A program made the position numbers and the translations under genes. A stretch of DNA of 64,000 nucleotides, taken from the NCBI GenBank assembly GCA_014529385.2, contig CM043949.1:114207477-114271476 (forward strand), in the 5' to 3' direction. Origin of the DNA: Adiantum capillus-veneris (Eukaryota; Streptophyta; Polypodiopsida; Polypodiales; Pteridaceae). Within the stretch, counting starts at the first letter, position 1, and every line of letters begins with the position of its first letter. Shown here piece after piece: positions 21,285 through 33,210 of this stretch. Under the pieces are notes generated by a model. It made no database searches and was not told the origin of the DNA. It saw nothing but the letters and a program-made list of their open reading frames with translations.

Positions 21285-22203
21285 ATCATCTGCCAATTTG
21301 CAAACTCTCAAAGCAAGCGGCCCAATCCCTTCGCACTTGTCTCGCGAACATCTTAAGAACGCATTGACCTCAGGGTAGACCAACGTAAATAGCAAATGGT
21401 CCTATGGGCCTAGGATCTGCTTGAAAGAGGAGATTTTTTTTAGTAAATATTTTGTGATAGATATAATTGTTGTTTTTGTTTTGGTGAAGCATTTTTTACA
21501 ACACCGTTCATTATTAGCTAGCCATCTGGCAATGGTACGGCAAGAGAAAGATTCTCGCTCAATATAAAAGGGAGATAGGATCTCTCTATAGGTATTCTAG
21601 GGCTATCAAAGCATGTATGAATGTGTTTTACAAAGATTGAGGACATCAAAAGAAGTGAATGGCAATGTGTGGATAATATACGAAGAAGTTTGAAGTAGAA
21701 TAGTTTTCTAGAAGATAATGAGTGTATTTCAGGTATCTTTGAACATATTTCTTTTGTAGATATTATGGACTGATTTAGGAGTATAATGGATTCCACTGAG
21801 TCGTGTCAAAAAAAGAATGTTGAATTATGTCCTGTAGATAGGTCTAAGGAGTTTGAAGCCTTTGAAGAAGAAAAAGAGCATGCATGGACGTTGGAACTGT
21901 ATCATTGATATAGGTAGCGGCATTTTTAGTGTGGGAATAGGCGCTAGAATAAACATTGTAATAAGCATCTAGTATTTATTGGAGAGTACAGGCGCCTGTA
22001 TCGACCTTGATTGTAGAGATGCCTATACTGACGCCTATATCGACGCCAAAACTTGCAAGAAAATTTTGGGCAGAGAGGATTAGCAACTAGTGTTTCATGT
22101 ATTGCAACACAAAAAACCAATCTTCATTACTCAAAAGAAAGAGTGCAGAAGAAATAGCACTCCACTGACATATTGGATAAAAATTGAGCAGTTCAGTGAA
22201 TAC
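21285..22203. other. no gene recognised
   Basis: A-rich unique-looking DNA with only short chance frames. Near 21991-22044 a short motif of the type CGCCTATATCGAC occurs three times with variation. Confidence 0.5.
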
Positions 22204-22560
22204 AAATCGACATTGTAACCATAACCATTACCATCACAAGATTTAAGAACCATAACCATTACCATAATCATGATCATAACCATAGACATGATTTGCAAAC
22301 CATAGTCGTCAAGATTCAACATAACCATAAGAAGATTCCCAAACTATAACCATAACCATATCAAGATTCGTAAACCATAACCATAACCATAACCATAACC
22401 ATAACATGATCCCTAAACCATAACCACGACCATCATAAGATTTCAAAACCATAACCATCATAACCATAACCATAACAAGTTTCTCAAACCATAACCGTAA
22501 CAAGATACGCAAACCATAAGCATAACCATATCAAGATTCCAAAACCATAACCATGATCAG
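22204..22560. repeat. degenerate (CCATAA)n satellite-like tract
   Basis: Runs of ACCATAACCATA are broken every 40-60 bases by variants of CAAGATTCGCAAACC, giving a higher-order period. On the minus strand it reads as Val/Met-rich chance frames. Confidence 0.9.
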
Positions 22561-22699
22561 AACCATAGCCACAACTATAACCACATGGCCCATCCTCAAA
22601 ACCATAATTTGTTGCAGACCCATACACACATTATGGGTGTACACCCATAATCTGATGCACACCCATACACACATTAAGTTCACATTCTCCTTGCACACA

Positions 22700-22703
<4 letters not shown>

Positions 22704-22767
<64 letters not shown>
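22704..22767. repeat. (CT)32 microsatellite
   Basis: An uninterrupted TC/CT run of 64 bases, giving Ser-Leu or Arg-Glu chance frames. Confidence 0.97.
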
Positions 22768-22770
<3 letters not shown>

Positions 22771-23479
22771 ATGACACAACCTTACAGGGGTACATCTGCC
22801 TACACACCCAAAAAAACTCACACAAAAGCAAAACAGAAGAGGGAAGGGGGGCTAACATGAAATCCCAATATAGAAATTTTTTGTCATATTCTACTTGTGT
22901 AGCTCCCTGTCTTAGCTCATTTTAGTATTTTGACATGTTTCATACACTTGGTGAGTTATTTTGGGATTTTTTTACATGCTCTGCCACCTCGGTCAGGTAC
23001 TTCTCTCTCTCACACACTTAATTGCATGTGAAGAAGCCCCTTCTTTGGATGTCACTCCGCCACTGCAAGGGTTTTGGGGAGTCGCCCCCCCCTCCCCCCC
23101 TTCAATATAAGATCTTGGGCCTTTGAAGGCATCGTAGGAAAATTCTCGTGTGACAGGATGCAACACGGCATTTTCACATTACCGCATAAAGGCGTGGACG
23201 ACCACCAACCTGCTAGCGAATGTCACCACCACTTCAAATTTCCATGAAACTAACAAAGAGTATTGTTGTGCCAGGCCCACTAAGAGCGCTACTGCGCTGC
23301 ACACCTAAAATGTCGAATGTCGAACCATCGGCCAAGTGTACACATAGTGGGTGGTGGGACATTGATCGTCCGACCCTAAGCAAAGAAACATCGGCTTAAC
23401 CCTGATAGTACAAAGATGTATCTCAATCCTAGAAAATTGTGTCACTGGTCAGATGTACTCAAATGTAAGGCATTATGAT
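22768..23479. other. no gene recognised
   Basis: Mixed-composition DNA with a C-rich patch near 23085-23100. I see nothing coding until integrase-like codons begin near 23480. Confidence 0.5.
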
Positions 23480-24460
23480 GGTTTCACCCTACCTAGACAT
23501 TGACTATACATTACAAATGGGTGGTAGCTCCTCTTACTATGTCTTTGAGTATGTGGAAAATGTGTTACATTATGCTTGGCAAGAGAGGACTTGCCCAACC
23601 AAGTACAAGTGTTTTCTTTGAGAATAAAGAGCATTGATGGGGTATGCAAGTTTCTCTTGGAAGACATTATTTACTATTATGAATGTGTTGGAAAATTAGT
23701 TGTTGATAGAGAATAACTAGATGCTCATGAAGTGAGAGAGTTATTTTGAAGGGTGGGTATCAAGCTTGCTCTTATCAGTGCTTATAATCCTAAAGATAGT
23801 AGTAAAGTTGAAGGAGGACATCCTCCTATCATTAAAGCTTTGACTAATACATGCAAGGGAAAGGTTTGTGAATGTCCAAGACCCTTATGCCTTATGGACT
23901 GACCATACTACACATAGCTGAGTGAGTGGCTACATGCCTACTAGAATGATGTATGGTCAAAAGAGAGATACCTTATAGACTGACCATACTACACATAGCT
24001 TAGTGAGTAGCTACATGCCTGCTAAAATGATGTATGGTCAAAGGCCTGTAATGCCAATTAAGGATGTGATTCCAACATGGAATGAATTGCATAATTGGGA
24101 AGATGGAATGAGTAGGGGAGACCTTCTTGCTTTGCAAATGCATCAATTAGAAAGAAGGCCTAAGGACATTGCAATTGCTCGATTGAAGGATGCAAGGTTA
24201 AGGAATCAATAAAGATTTGATAAAAGGCATAGACTCATACCAAAAGACATAAGAGAGGACTCTGGGTGCGTATGTATTATAGTAGCCTTGAAAACCAACA
24301 TATGCAATGAATTTTTTTTTAAAAAGTGGTTTGGTTTGTACGTTGTTAACCATGTTTATGGAAATGCAACTTACACATTAAGTGAGCCTGCTGGAACAAA
24401 GATAAAGGTTCCAATTGTGGGAAAAAGGATTAAGTTGTTCAAGAAAAGAAGATAAACGAA
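23480..24460 (+). pseudogene. decayed retroelement integrase (core end and C-terminal domain)
   Basis: Read across frames on the plus strand this gives an integrase core relic: a first Asp context (L-D-I-D-Y, near 23500), V-V-D-R-E near 23700, and a long gypsy-like stretch L-I-S-A-Y-N-P-K-D then V-E-G-G-H-P-P-I-I-K-A-L near 23780-23850. The frame at 24003-24212 (70 codons: M-Y-G-Q-R-P, L-E-R-R-P-K-D) is the post-core region, followed by R-F-D-K-R-H-R-L and a W-F-G-L-Y-V-V GPY/F-type motif near 24330 and V-G-K-R-I-K-L-F-K-K at 24415-24450. Many stops and an internal duplication break it. No LTR or RT was found next to it. It is the DNA into which gypsy element A (24569) inserted. Confidence 0.8.
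23890..24046. repeat. 81-bp tandem duplication inside the integrase relic
   Basis: CCTTATGGACTGACCATAC at 23890 recurs as CCTTATAGACTGACCATAC at 23971. The unit continues through TACATGCCT and ATGATGTATGGTCAAA in both. Confidence 0.9.
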
Positions 24461-24568
24461 TGCCTTTGATACAGAAGATAATAAACAAGAGGAAATTACT
24501 CATAATTTGGAAAGTGAGGAAAAAAATGAAGATGCAATCTCTGAATATGAAAATTGGTATTGTAATAT

Positions 24569-26150
24569 TGTCATAATAATCAATATATAATTCTCATAAA
24601 TGCTATTCTCATGTTAAACGGATCATTTAATATGGGGAAGTGCCAGGGGAGAAAAAGCTAGAATATTGGTTAAGCTAGCATACCGGCCACAATAGGGATC
24701 CAAAGGAGGGAAAATAGGGATCCAAAGGGGGGGACATCTACAAAAGAGCTATGTGCAACAATGGGCTCAAAAGACCCTAAGGTTCAGCCCATTAAGACTT
24801 CCAAAATGCTAAGGTTCCAAAATTCAAAGGTTGTGTCCAAAGGTCAAACATTAGGGGAATTGGATGCTTTGAGTGTGTCCCAAAAAGTCTTTGTCAAGCC
24901 CTACATAGGAGGGGGCGAGCCCAAGAAGTAGGGGATGAGAGAGAAACACCCACACACACTCACAAGCTTCATTTGCACACAAGGGGAAAGAGGGACACGT
25001 TTCAGCTCCTTAGGCCAGATGCCCACGAGGTGTACTCAAATCTTATTGGATTGCCATGGAGGTGAACCAATGAGAACTAGGCTAGAGTAAATCTAGTTTA
25101 ATTAATTTAAAAACACTTAATAAAAGAACCAATAAGAATTAAGCTCTCTAGAAGACTATTGGACAGTCTTCCAAGGGGACCAATGAGCATTCAATAGCCC
25201 AATGACTTGCCTGATTCCTATTGGCCAGGAGGCAAAGGAGTCCAATGAGAGTTTAGTTTCATTTATTAATTACCTAAAGCGCTCACAAAACAGGAAAGGG
25301 GGACACATGTCAGAAGGCTATCACTTATGTGCTTAATTTCCATTGGCTAGCCTGGGGAGGTCCAATAGGTCTATAGCATGAGCATTTAGCAAGGGGGGTT
25401 GACCAAGAGAGAAAGGGGGCTGATTTTTGAAAGGCATTATCACACACACACTCACACAATATCATGGGTGAAGCAAAGAAGACTCTCTCTCCTTCTCAAG
25501 CTTTAATGGAAAGCTTACCACCTACTCCAAGCTTGTGAGAAGGGATGCCTACACCAACAACTCTTCGCTTTGTGATGAAAATCCAACCAAGAGCCAAGCT
25601 TCAATGCATACTCATATCCTCTACCATGCTAATCACTAAGCTAAGCTATGCTATATGAGTGATTATGTGAGGAGATGTACAACTTTCTCATAAGAATACT
25701 CCTTCTTCCTCTCAATCTACTCTCATACCCCGCTAGCTCTCACCATTTTAGAAGGTGTGTGAGGTCTTGGGTCTGAGACCGTGAGGGAATTGATGTTGTG
25801 TTTGGTAAGTGTTTTGCTTAGTGCATGAAGTTTCCATCTTCATTGCACTGGCTAGTATTGACACAAAGGATTGTATCGTAAAATGTCTCTCGATGGGAGA
25901 AACCATAATACAAAGCCTTTTGGAGGGGGGACCGGCTCCATGCAAATACAGTCCTCAACTTTTGTCAATTTCTTAATTTCTCTCTCTTTTGAAGTATTGT
26001 TCATGCTATCTAACTAGGGGCTATGCTTTTTGTTGCTCTCTCCACCTAAGCACTCTTGTTATTCTCATTAGGGAGCTATTCTAATGAAATTCTCATTATG
26101 TTCATGCTATTTTCCGCTACACACAAGTTACTAGACCATTAAATGTTACA
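24569..26150 (+). repeat. 5' LTR of gypsy A
   Basis: It begins TGTCATAATAATC and ends TGTTACA, directly before the primer-binding site. It is about 1,582 bp long and clearly the same family as the LTRs at 26395-27969 and 34974-36567 (inverted), but more diverged from them than they are from each other. Open frames inside LTRs are chance. Confidence 0.92.
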
Positions 26151-26151
26151 T

Positions 26152-26163
26152 TGGTATCAGAGC
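26152..26163 (+). other. primer-binding site, tRNA-iMet type (gypsy A)
   Basis: TGGTATCAGAGC, complementary to the 3' end of plant initiator tRNA-Met, one base after the LTR. It would prime minus-strand DNA synthesis. Confidence 0.92.
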
Positions 26164-26389
26164 ACAAGGTTTCTCTTTTCTTGCTCAAGAAGGGTGGTCC
26201 TCAAGCTAGCTATAAATGGTGGGTACTATTTATTGCATGTGAGTAAGTAGAATAGGGATTTTTCAACCTTGCACTGCGCATGCCTTTGTGGAGTTAGCGG
26301 GGCATCACCATTGAGAGCTATGGTCATCATAGTGGAGTCCTACAGGGATTGCCTACGGCTTAATCACTATTGTGCTATTAGAATCTTGA

Positions 26390-26394
26390 CAAGA
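26390..26394. repeat. target-site duplication, left copy (CAAGA)
   Basis: It pairs with CAGGA at 36568-36572. The sibling leader reads CTTGACAGGA at this point, so CAGGA was the original and the left copy has one change. Confidence 0.8.
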
Positions 26395-27969
26395 TGTAAC
26401 ATTTAATGGCCTAATAACTTATGTGTAGCGGAAATTAGCATGAACATAGTGGGCATTTCATTAGAATAGATTCCTTATGAGAATTACAAGAGTGCTTGGG
26501 TGGAGAGAGCAATAAAAATAATAACACCTAGTTAGATAGCATCGACAATACTTTCAAAAGAGAGAGCAATTAAGCTATTGACAACACTTGAGGACCAGAT
26601 TTTCATGGAGCCGGTCCCCCCTCCAAAAGGCTTTGTATTATGGTTTCTCCCATCAAGAGAGACATTGTACAATACAATTCTTTGTGTTCCTTCAAGACTA
26701 GCTAGTGCAGTGAACATGGAAACTTCATGCACTAAGCAAAACACTTAACAAACACAACTTAAATTATCCCCGTTCTCAGACCCAAGACCTCACACACCTT
26801 CGAAGATGGTTAGAGCTAGCAGGGTATGAGAGTAGATTGAGAGGAAGAAGGAGTATCTTACGAGAAAGATGTCTTAGTAATTAGCTTGGTAGAGGAGATG
26901 AGCATGCATTGAAGCTTGTCTCTTGGTTGGATTTGCATCCACATGCCAAGAGAGTGTTGATGTAGGCTTCTATCTCACAAGCTTGGAGTAGGTGATGAGT
27001 TCTCCATTAAAGCTTGGGAAGAGATAGTCTTCTCTTTCTTCACACATGAGCTTGTGTGAGTGTGTGTGTGATAATGCCTTGCAAAAATCAGCCCCCTCTC
27101 TCTCTTGGGCGAGCCCTCTTGCTAATTGCTCTTGCTGAAGCCTCATTGGCCCTCCCCAAGTCAAGCCAATTACAATTAAGCAGCATAAGTGATAGCCTTC
27201 TGACATGTGTCCCCCTTTCCCCTTTTGTGAGAGCTTTAGGTAATTAAATAATTAAACTAAACTCTCATTGGACCCCTTTGCCTCCTGGCCAATAGGAATG
27301 AGGCAAGCCATGGGGCTCCTGAATGCTCATTGGATCCCTTGGGAGACTGCTCAATAGTATTCTAGGAGACTTAATTCTCATTGGTTTCTTTTATTAAATG
27401 TTTTTAAATTAATTAAACTAGATTTACTCTAGCTTAATTCTCATTGGTCCACTTCAAGGGTCATCCAATAGAAATTGGGCACACCTTGTGGGCATCTGGC
27501 CTAGGGAGCTGACATGTGTCCCTAATTCCCTGTGTGTAAAGGGAGCCTGTGTGTGTGTGTGTGTGTGTGTGTGTGGCTTTATCTCTCATACCCTACCTTT
27601 AGGGCTCGCCCCCTCCCATGTAGGGATGTGCAAAGACTTTTAGGGCACACACAAAGCATCCAATTTTCCCTAGGGTTGACCTTTGGACACAACCTTTGAA
27701 TTTTGGAACCTTAGAATTTTGGAACCTTAGCATTTTGGAAGTCTTAATGGGCTGAACCTTAGGGTCTTTTTAGCCCATTGTTGCACATGGATCTTTTGCA
27801 GATGGCCCCCCCTTTGGATCCCTATTTTCCCTCCTTTGGATCCCTACTGTGGCCGGTTTGCTAGCTTAACCAATATTCTAGCTTTTTCTCCCCTAGACTT
27901 CCCCACATTAAATGATCAGTGTAATATGAGAAAATCATTTAGGAGAATTAGATATTGATTATTATGACA
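26395..27969 (-). repeat. 3' LTR of gypsy B/C
   Basis: 1,575 bp. On the minus strand it starts TGTCATAATAATC at 27969 and ends TTACA at 26395. It contains a (TG)n run at about 27548-27574. The purine tract lies just outside it at 27970-27984. Confidence 0.93.
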
Positions 27970-27984
27970 TTACCTCTCTCTTGA
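27970..27984 (-). other. polypurine tract of gypsy B/C
   Basis: The minus strand reads TCAAGAGAGAGGTAA directly before the 3' LTR. Confidence 0.75.
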
Positions 27985-28325
27985 AATCATAGTCGTCCTC
28001 GACTATGGTGTAGAGAAGATAAAGCATGTTCATGAGTCCTTTTCTTAGCGGGTAGAGGATCCCTATGTTACCCTACGACATCATTCCACAATGGATGACT
28101 AGTCCATTTGGCACTTGAGAGCCTGAGGCTGCCGCAAGCATGTCTGCACATTAGTCCTATCAGTCTTCCATAGTAGAGTGACAAGCTCTACTTGGTGTTT
28201 GGGAGACGTCGTCTCCGCAAACTTGATCTAAGCATGCATACTACTTCATTTTTGTGCACAAATAAAGAAAAAGAGAGTCTCATAAGACAAAAATTTTGTT
28301 CATTTTTAACATTTTGTACATTTGC
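27985..28325 (-). other. 3' untranslated region of gypsy B/C
   Basis: 340 bases between the pol stop and the purine tract, with no coding signal. Confidence 0.6.
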
Positions 28326-29948
28326 TTACTCTTGGGAAGCATTGTAAGCATTGACAAGGTTTAGGTTATCCTTTAATTGTATGCCTTGCATCCATCTAGC
28401 ATGTTCAGAAGGAAAATTCTTAAACTTAATAAGATATCGTCGGATAGTCTTACCGCCTCTTAATACCTTGTCTTCATGTCGGAGAATGGACTCAGGTTGT
28501 AGCACCTCCTCTTGGTCCTCGATCTCCGGTGGGTCTTCAATAGTTGGTTCTTGAGGTGGCTCTCCTTTGTAAGACTTTAATAGGCTCATATGGAAAGCAT
28601 TGTGTATGAGCCAATGATTGGGAAACTTGAGTTGATAGGCCATCTCGTTGATTGGCCTAAGAATCTGGAAGGGACCATAGTACCTTTTTGCTAGTTTAGC
28701 ATAGTACTTTTGGTGGCCCGTAGGATTCTTGCCCGTTGTGTCCCTTAATCCAGCCTTGGGAAACTTTAACAAGACCCAATCGTTTTCTTTAAAGGCTTGG
28801 GCTCTTCTGTGCTTGTCAGCAGCAGCCTTTTGCCTTTGCTGTGAGATAGAGATAGCATCCTTAATCTTTTGGAAAGATTCTTGTAGGTCTCGGCTATACT
28901 CACCTGCAACGAAGATCTTCCCATGTACCTTAAGTAGCAAGGGACTTTTTGATCTTCCTTCAATTACCTCGAAAGGTGCTTTTCCCGTGGAAGTATGTAC
29001 AGTGTTATTGTAAGCATAGTCCACTAAGGGTAAGTACTTCTCCCATTGGGATCTTTGATCTACTTCCGTTACATAGGTTTTTAGTAGATCGAGAATGGTT
29101 AGGTTAGCTATTTCACTTTGGCCATCCGTTTGTGGATGATAGGCCGAAGAGAAGTTTAGCCTTGTCCCTAAATTCTGAAAGAGACCCTTCCAAAAATTAC
29201 TGGTCATTCTAGGATCTCTGTCCGACACTATGGACATGGGCAAGCCATGGTACTTGAAAATTTGTGAAATAAAGAGGGTTGCCATTTGATGGGCTTTGAT
29301 AGTCTTTTTGACAGGTATAAAATGAGCTTGTTTACTAAACCTGTCTACTATCGTCCATATTCCCGTATTCCCATGGATAGACTTAGGCAATCCAAAGATA
29401 AAATCCATGGGTATGCTCTCCCATGGTGAATTAGGGATTTTCAAGGGTTGAAGCAATCCAAGTTGCTTCCCTCTATCAAATTTTGTCTTTTGGCATACCA
29501 CACATTTGGAAACATACTCTTGTATGCTCACTTTCATGGTAGGCCAATAGAAATATGTTTCAATTCCCTTTAAGGTAGACTGAATCCCTCTATGCCCCGC
29601 ATAAGGTGGAGCATGAGATTCATACATTACTTTCTCACGTAGTGAGTTAGTAACGCATAGTCTATTTCCATAGAGAAGATAACCATCTTGTAAAGTAAAT
29701 GGTTCTTCTTTCTTCCCTAATGCAAGGGCTGAAATCACATCTCTAAAATCGGGATCAATAGCATACTCATCTATCATTGAAGATAGATCATTGTGAGTTG
29801 CTATGGAAACCGCATTCACTCTCGGCCGTCTTGAGAGTGCATCAGCTACTTGATTATGCTTGCCAGCAATGAGAGCAATATGAAAATGAAATTGCAAAAG
29901 GAAATTTGCCCACCTCATTTGTTTGTCGGAGAGCTTGGTATGTGTCAT
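28326..29948 (-). CDS. gypsy B/C pol: RNase H end, integrase, chromodomain
   Basis: An unbroken 540-codon frame. It starts within RNase H (the A-G-K-H-N-x-V-A-D-A-L-S-R end), then the integrase zinc domain (H-A-P-P-Y-A-G-H and C-V-V-C-Q), then the catalytic core with M-D-F-I (first Asp), S-D-R-D (second Asp) and G-Q-S-E (Glu), then a Y-Y-G-P-F GPY/F motif. The C-terminus is a chromodomain (near residues 490-535: P-E-S-I-L-R-H-E, Y-L-I-K-F-K-N-F, A-R-W-M), the mark of chromoviruses, which can steer insertion to marked chromatin. All three catalytic residues are present. The natural protein is part of a longer polyprotein; the frame's ATG is internal. Confidence 0.93.
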   Translation of the reverse strand: MTHTKLSDKQMRWANFLLQFHFHIALIAGKHNQVADALSRRPRVNAVSIATHNDLSSMIDEYAIDPDFRDVISALALGKKEEPFTLQDGYLLYGNRLCVTNSLREKVMYESHAPPYAGHRGIQSTLKGIETYFYWPTMKVSIQEYVSKCVVCQKTKFDRGKQLGLLQPLKIPNSPWESIPMDFIFGLPKSIHGNTGIWTIVDRFSKQAHFIPVKKTIKAHQMATLFISQIFKYHGLPMSIVSDRDPRMTSNFWKGLFQNLGTRLNFSSAYHPQTDGQSEIANLTILDLLKTYVTEVDQRSQWEKYLPLVDYAYNNTVHTSTGKAPFEVIEGRSKSPLLLKVHGKIFVAGEYSRDLQESFQKIKDAISISQQRQKAAADKHRRAQAFKENDWVLLKFPKAGLRDTTGKNPTGHQKYYAKLAKRYYGPFQILRPINEMAYQLKFPNHWLIHNAFHMSLLKSYKGEPPQEPTIEDPPEIEDQEEVLQPESILRHEDKVLRGGKTIRRYLIKFKNFPSEHARWMQGIQLKDNLNLVNAYNASQE

Positions 29949-31020
29949 GAAGTACTTAAGACTTTGGTGATCCGTTCACAGAATGAAAGGAGTCCCCAAT
30001 AAATAGTGCTTCCATGAGTCTAAGGCATGTAGAACTACAAGGAGTTCCTTTTCGTATATGCCTAGATCTTGCTCAACAGGATCGAGAGCCTTCGACTCTC
30101 ATAGCCTATGGCGTGCCCTTCTTGGAGCAAAACAGCTCCAAGGCAATCACCACAAGCATCACATTAGACCTCAAATGGTTTTGAGAGATCCGGTAGTGTA
30201 AGCACAGGTTGAGAGATAAGATTTTCTTTAAGATTTTTGAAAGCATTGTTTTCCTTAGCAGACCATGTATACCTAACGCTTTTCTTTGTTAGGTCATGTA
30301 ATGGTCCCGTAATTTGTGAGAACTTTTCTATGAAGCGTCTATAGTATGCACACATACCTATAAAGCTTCTTAGTTCATGAAGATTCCTTGGTTTAGGCCA
30401 TCCTTTTATTACCTTTAACTTGGATGGATCCATTTGGATGCCATCTTGAGAGATAATGTGACCTAAATATTGAATCTCTTGCAAGAAAAATTCACTTTTC
30501 TATCGATTAACATAAAGTTTATTCTCTCTTAAAACTTGAAATATTACCTGGAGGTGTTGCTTGTGTTCCTGCAATGAATTAGAGTAGATGATAATATCAT
30601 CAAAGAACACTCCAGTGAAGGTTCGATGAGGCCTGAACAGCTTCTCCATCAAGCGGTTGAATGTGGCTGGTGCATTGGTCAAGCCAAAAGGCATGACAAT
30701 GTATTCGTAAAGACCACATGTAGTACGAAATGCGGTCTTTACAATGTCTTGATCAACTATCCTTATTTGGTGATAGCCACTTTTTAGGTCAACCCTACTG
30801 AAGTAGGTCAATCCTTGTAGCTTATCAAAAGGTCTTCTACCCGTGGAATGGGAAACCTATTCTTGATAGTGATCCTATTTAGTGCTCTATAGTCGACACA
30901 CATAGGATATGTGCCGTCTTTCTTTTGCACTAATAGCACAGGTGAGCAAAATGTAGATGAGCTTGGCCTAACCATACCCTTCTCAACTAACTCATGCACT
31001 TGCCGCATAATCTCCTCTTG
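29949..31020 (-). pseudogene. gypsy B/C pol: reverse transcriptase and RNase H (broken)
   Basis: RT pieces in order: M-R-Q-V-H-E-L-V-E-K-G-M-V-R-P-S (31008), V-D-Y-R-A-L-N-R-I, then in a shifted frame S-R-V-D-L-K-S-G-Y-H-Q-I-R-I (motif A), M-P-F-G-L-T-N-A-P, and F-F-D-D-I (the motif C box) near 30600. An in-frame TAG lies near 30501, then Y-L-G-H-I-I-S and the RNase H start with F-E-V-stop-C-D-A-C near 30150, where TAA stands where CAA (Gln) is expected. At least one frameshift (near 30810) and several stops in RNase H make it non-functional, though the catalytic aspartates remain. Confidence 0.9.
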
Positions 31021-33210
31021 TTGAGCTTGAGAAACTCTATAAGGAGGTTTATTAGGCGGTGAACTTCCTCGAAGAAGTTCAATTGCATGGTCATCATTAC
31101 CTCGTTTAGGAGGTAGCTCACAAGGGATAACTCTAATTCCTTTTGGTTGCTTTTATTTTCTTTTGCTAAAGCATTAGGTTCATTTTGAGAGTCTTTAACA
31201 AAAATCATGTACACGGAAATAGAGCTCTTTATTGACTTGTTGAAAGCTGGTGTATGTACAATGGGGATGGTGTTACCCATTTCCTTAGCACCTATATACA
31301 TGTCTTTTTCCCTGAACTTAAAGGAGATTCTCCTTTCAGGAAATTTAACATCGGTAGCCAGGCGGTCAAACCATGGTGCCCCTAGGATTACATCCTCATG
31401 CTTGAGAGGAGAGATAAAGAAGTCCTCTTTGTCCACATAGCCTTGGACATGAAGCCTCAATTTCACGATTAAGGGAGTGACTGAAGCTTCTTGCCCCTTG
31501 AAGGCACTATCTACGGGTAGGACATCTCCCATCTCGTAGGATTGTATTCCTAGCTTGGTGGCCAACTCTATAGATATAAAATTGTGAGTAGAACCAGGGT
31601 CAAAGAGAATAAAAGCATCATGTTCTCTTACCTTTCCCCAAGCATGGCATAGAGAAGATCCTTTGTGTTGATTTTGGTGAGTCTCCTCCTCTTGGATTTC
31701 AACCAAGGAAGCTCTAGGAGGATCTTGGCGGTTGTTCTGTTGGGGACAAGCGCGGTACGCATGCCCTTGTTCGCCGCACTTGAAACACCGGTTATCCTTA
31801 CAATAACGCTCAAGCTCTTCAGGAGAGATTTTATTCTTACCTTTGTAAACTCCCTTCTCTTTAGCTTTGTTGGAGTTGCCCTTAGGAGACTTTTGGACAT
31901 CGTCCTTCCCCTTAGGCTCATTGGAACCCTTATTTTCCGGGGGCTTATTATTTCTTTTTGCCCCCGTTTGGAAATTGATTCGAGAGGCGACCATAGTGTG
32001 GTGTATTACCGCCGATATGGTACGTGGTCTTTGGGAGTTGACATACTCCGCCATTTCTTCGGTTAAGCCCGCACAAAATTGTTGCTTTTGCTCTCCAAAA
32101 TCCAAATTTTTGAAGGCAGTGGCTTTGAGTTGTAAGTCCCAAAACTTGTCATTGGGAGAGAGCTTTAAGCTTTGCCATTCGGTGAGTACTTTGTCTTTGG
32201 CATCGGTGTCCAAAAACTGATTCATAATGGAAGCTCTTAAAGCTTTCCATGTTTGTGGAGCTTCACCGTTGGCTCGTAGGCTAGACCACCATTGTCTGGC
32301 GGACTTTTGAAAGTGCATAGCTTCATGGCGTAGCTTAGAGGACTCCGTGAAGCTCTCATCTCCAAACGCCGCATCGAATTGTTGGATAAAGGCCAAGACT
32401 TTGTCCGTAGCACCAAAGGTACCATCATAGGTAAGGAAAGAGATGCTCTTCCCTCCCTCTTTGAATTTCTTCAACTTGGACGACCTCTTCCATGCGGCAT
32501 AGGATTCCTATGACCTCTTCTTTTTGATGGTTCAAAGGTTGCACCATCACTTTCTTCAGAAGGTGAATAATTTGAAGAAGGTGGAGAAGAGGGTGACCTC
32601 TTTCTTGCCTTTTTCTTGTCTTGATCTTTGTCGTCTTCACCATAGCTTTCATAAGAGGAAGAGGATGAAGAAGATGGAGAAGAGGGTGTCCTCTTTCTTG
32701 CCTTTTTCTTCTCTTGCTTTTTATCATCCCTCTTTGAATTATGGCGTGGAGAAGAGTGTGATGGTCTTCTCCGCTTTGGTGGTGATGGAGAGTGTTTAGC
32801 CCGCCGTCTTCGTGGAGCCATCTCCGCCGAGGTGGCGGGAGACTCGCTTCTTTCTCGTTCCTTTGGTGGAGGCTCTTGAGTTCTCCTTTGGAAAGGAGAT
32901 GCATCATCAAGAAGTAAAGTCTTGAGCCCTTCATATGGATTCTCTTCTTCTTCCTGAATTGGTGAGAGACCTCTTTTGGTAGTCTCACAAGGAGGCTTCC
33001 TAGGTGTTCTCTCGTCATGGTGATGAGCTTGGAGAATCCGTGAGCACGGAGCTACCGTTGCACTTCACTTTGGAGAGATGGATTGCCCATGGCTTGTGGA
33101 AGCTTAGAAACAAGATAGTTAACAAGCATTGAAGCATCATTAGTAGCTTGTTCATGAGCAAAATCAAAGTTATCAACATTAATTTCACTCTCTTTACTAT
33201 TGTCAGCCAT
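30987..33210 (-). pseudogene. gypsy B/C gag and protease
   Basis: Gag starts at ATG 33210 (M-A-D-N-S-K-E-S, shared with A at 37272). A TAG at 33054-33052 interrupts it where A has CAG, and a frameshift follows. The main part is a 495-codon frame (32474-30987) with a retrotransposon-gag capsid region (A-R-Q-W-W-S-S-L, E-W-Q-S-L-K, Q-F-C-A-G-L), a CCHC knuckle C-x2-C-x4-H-x4-C (near 31780), and the protease L-F-D-P-G-S-T-H-N-F-I near 31590. The protease has Pro where Ser/Thr is usual after the catalytic Asp, as also in A. Relative to A it lacks about seven residues before K-F-W-D-L. The upstream Ser/Lys-rich linker (32821-32480) is low complexity. Confidence 0.9.

Noticed and set aside
22204-22560. 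(CCATAA)n as an interstitial telomere repeat
   Set aside because: Plant telomere units are CCCTAAA (or CCCTAA); this tract is consistently CCATAA with other interruptions.
22531-22858. Arg-Glu repeat frames on the minus strand
   Set aside because: Translation of the (CT)n run only.
26532-26744. A 70-codon frame found in both LTRs of gypsy B/C (also 35111-35323)
   Set aside because: No ATG (starts GTG), lost in the LTR of A, and conserved only because the two LTRs are recent copies of each other.
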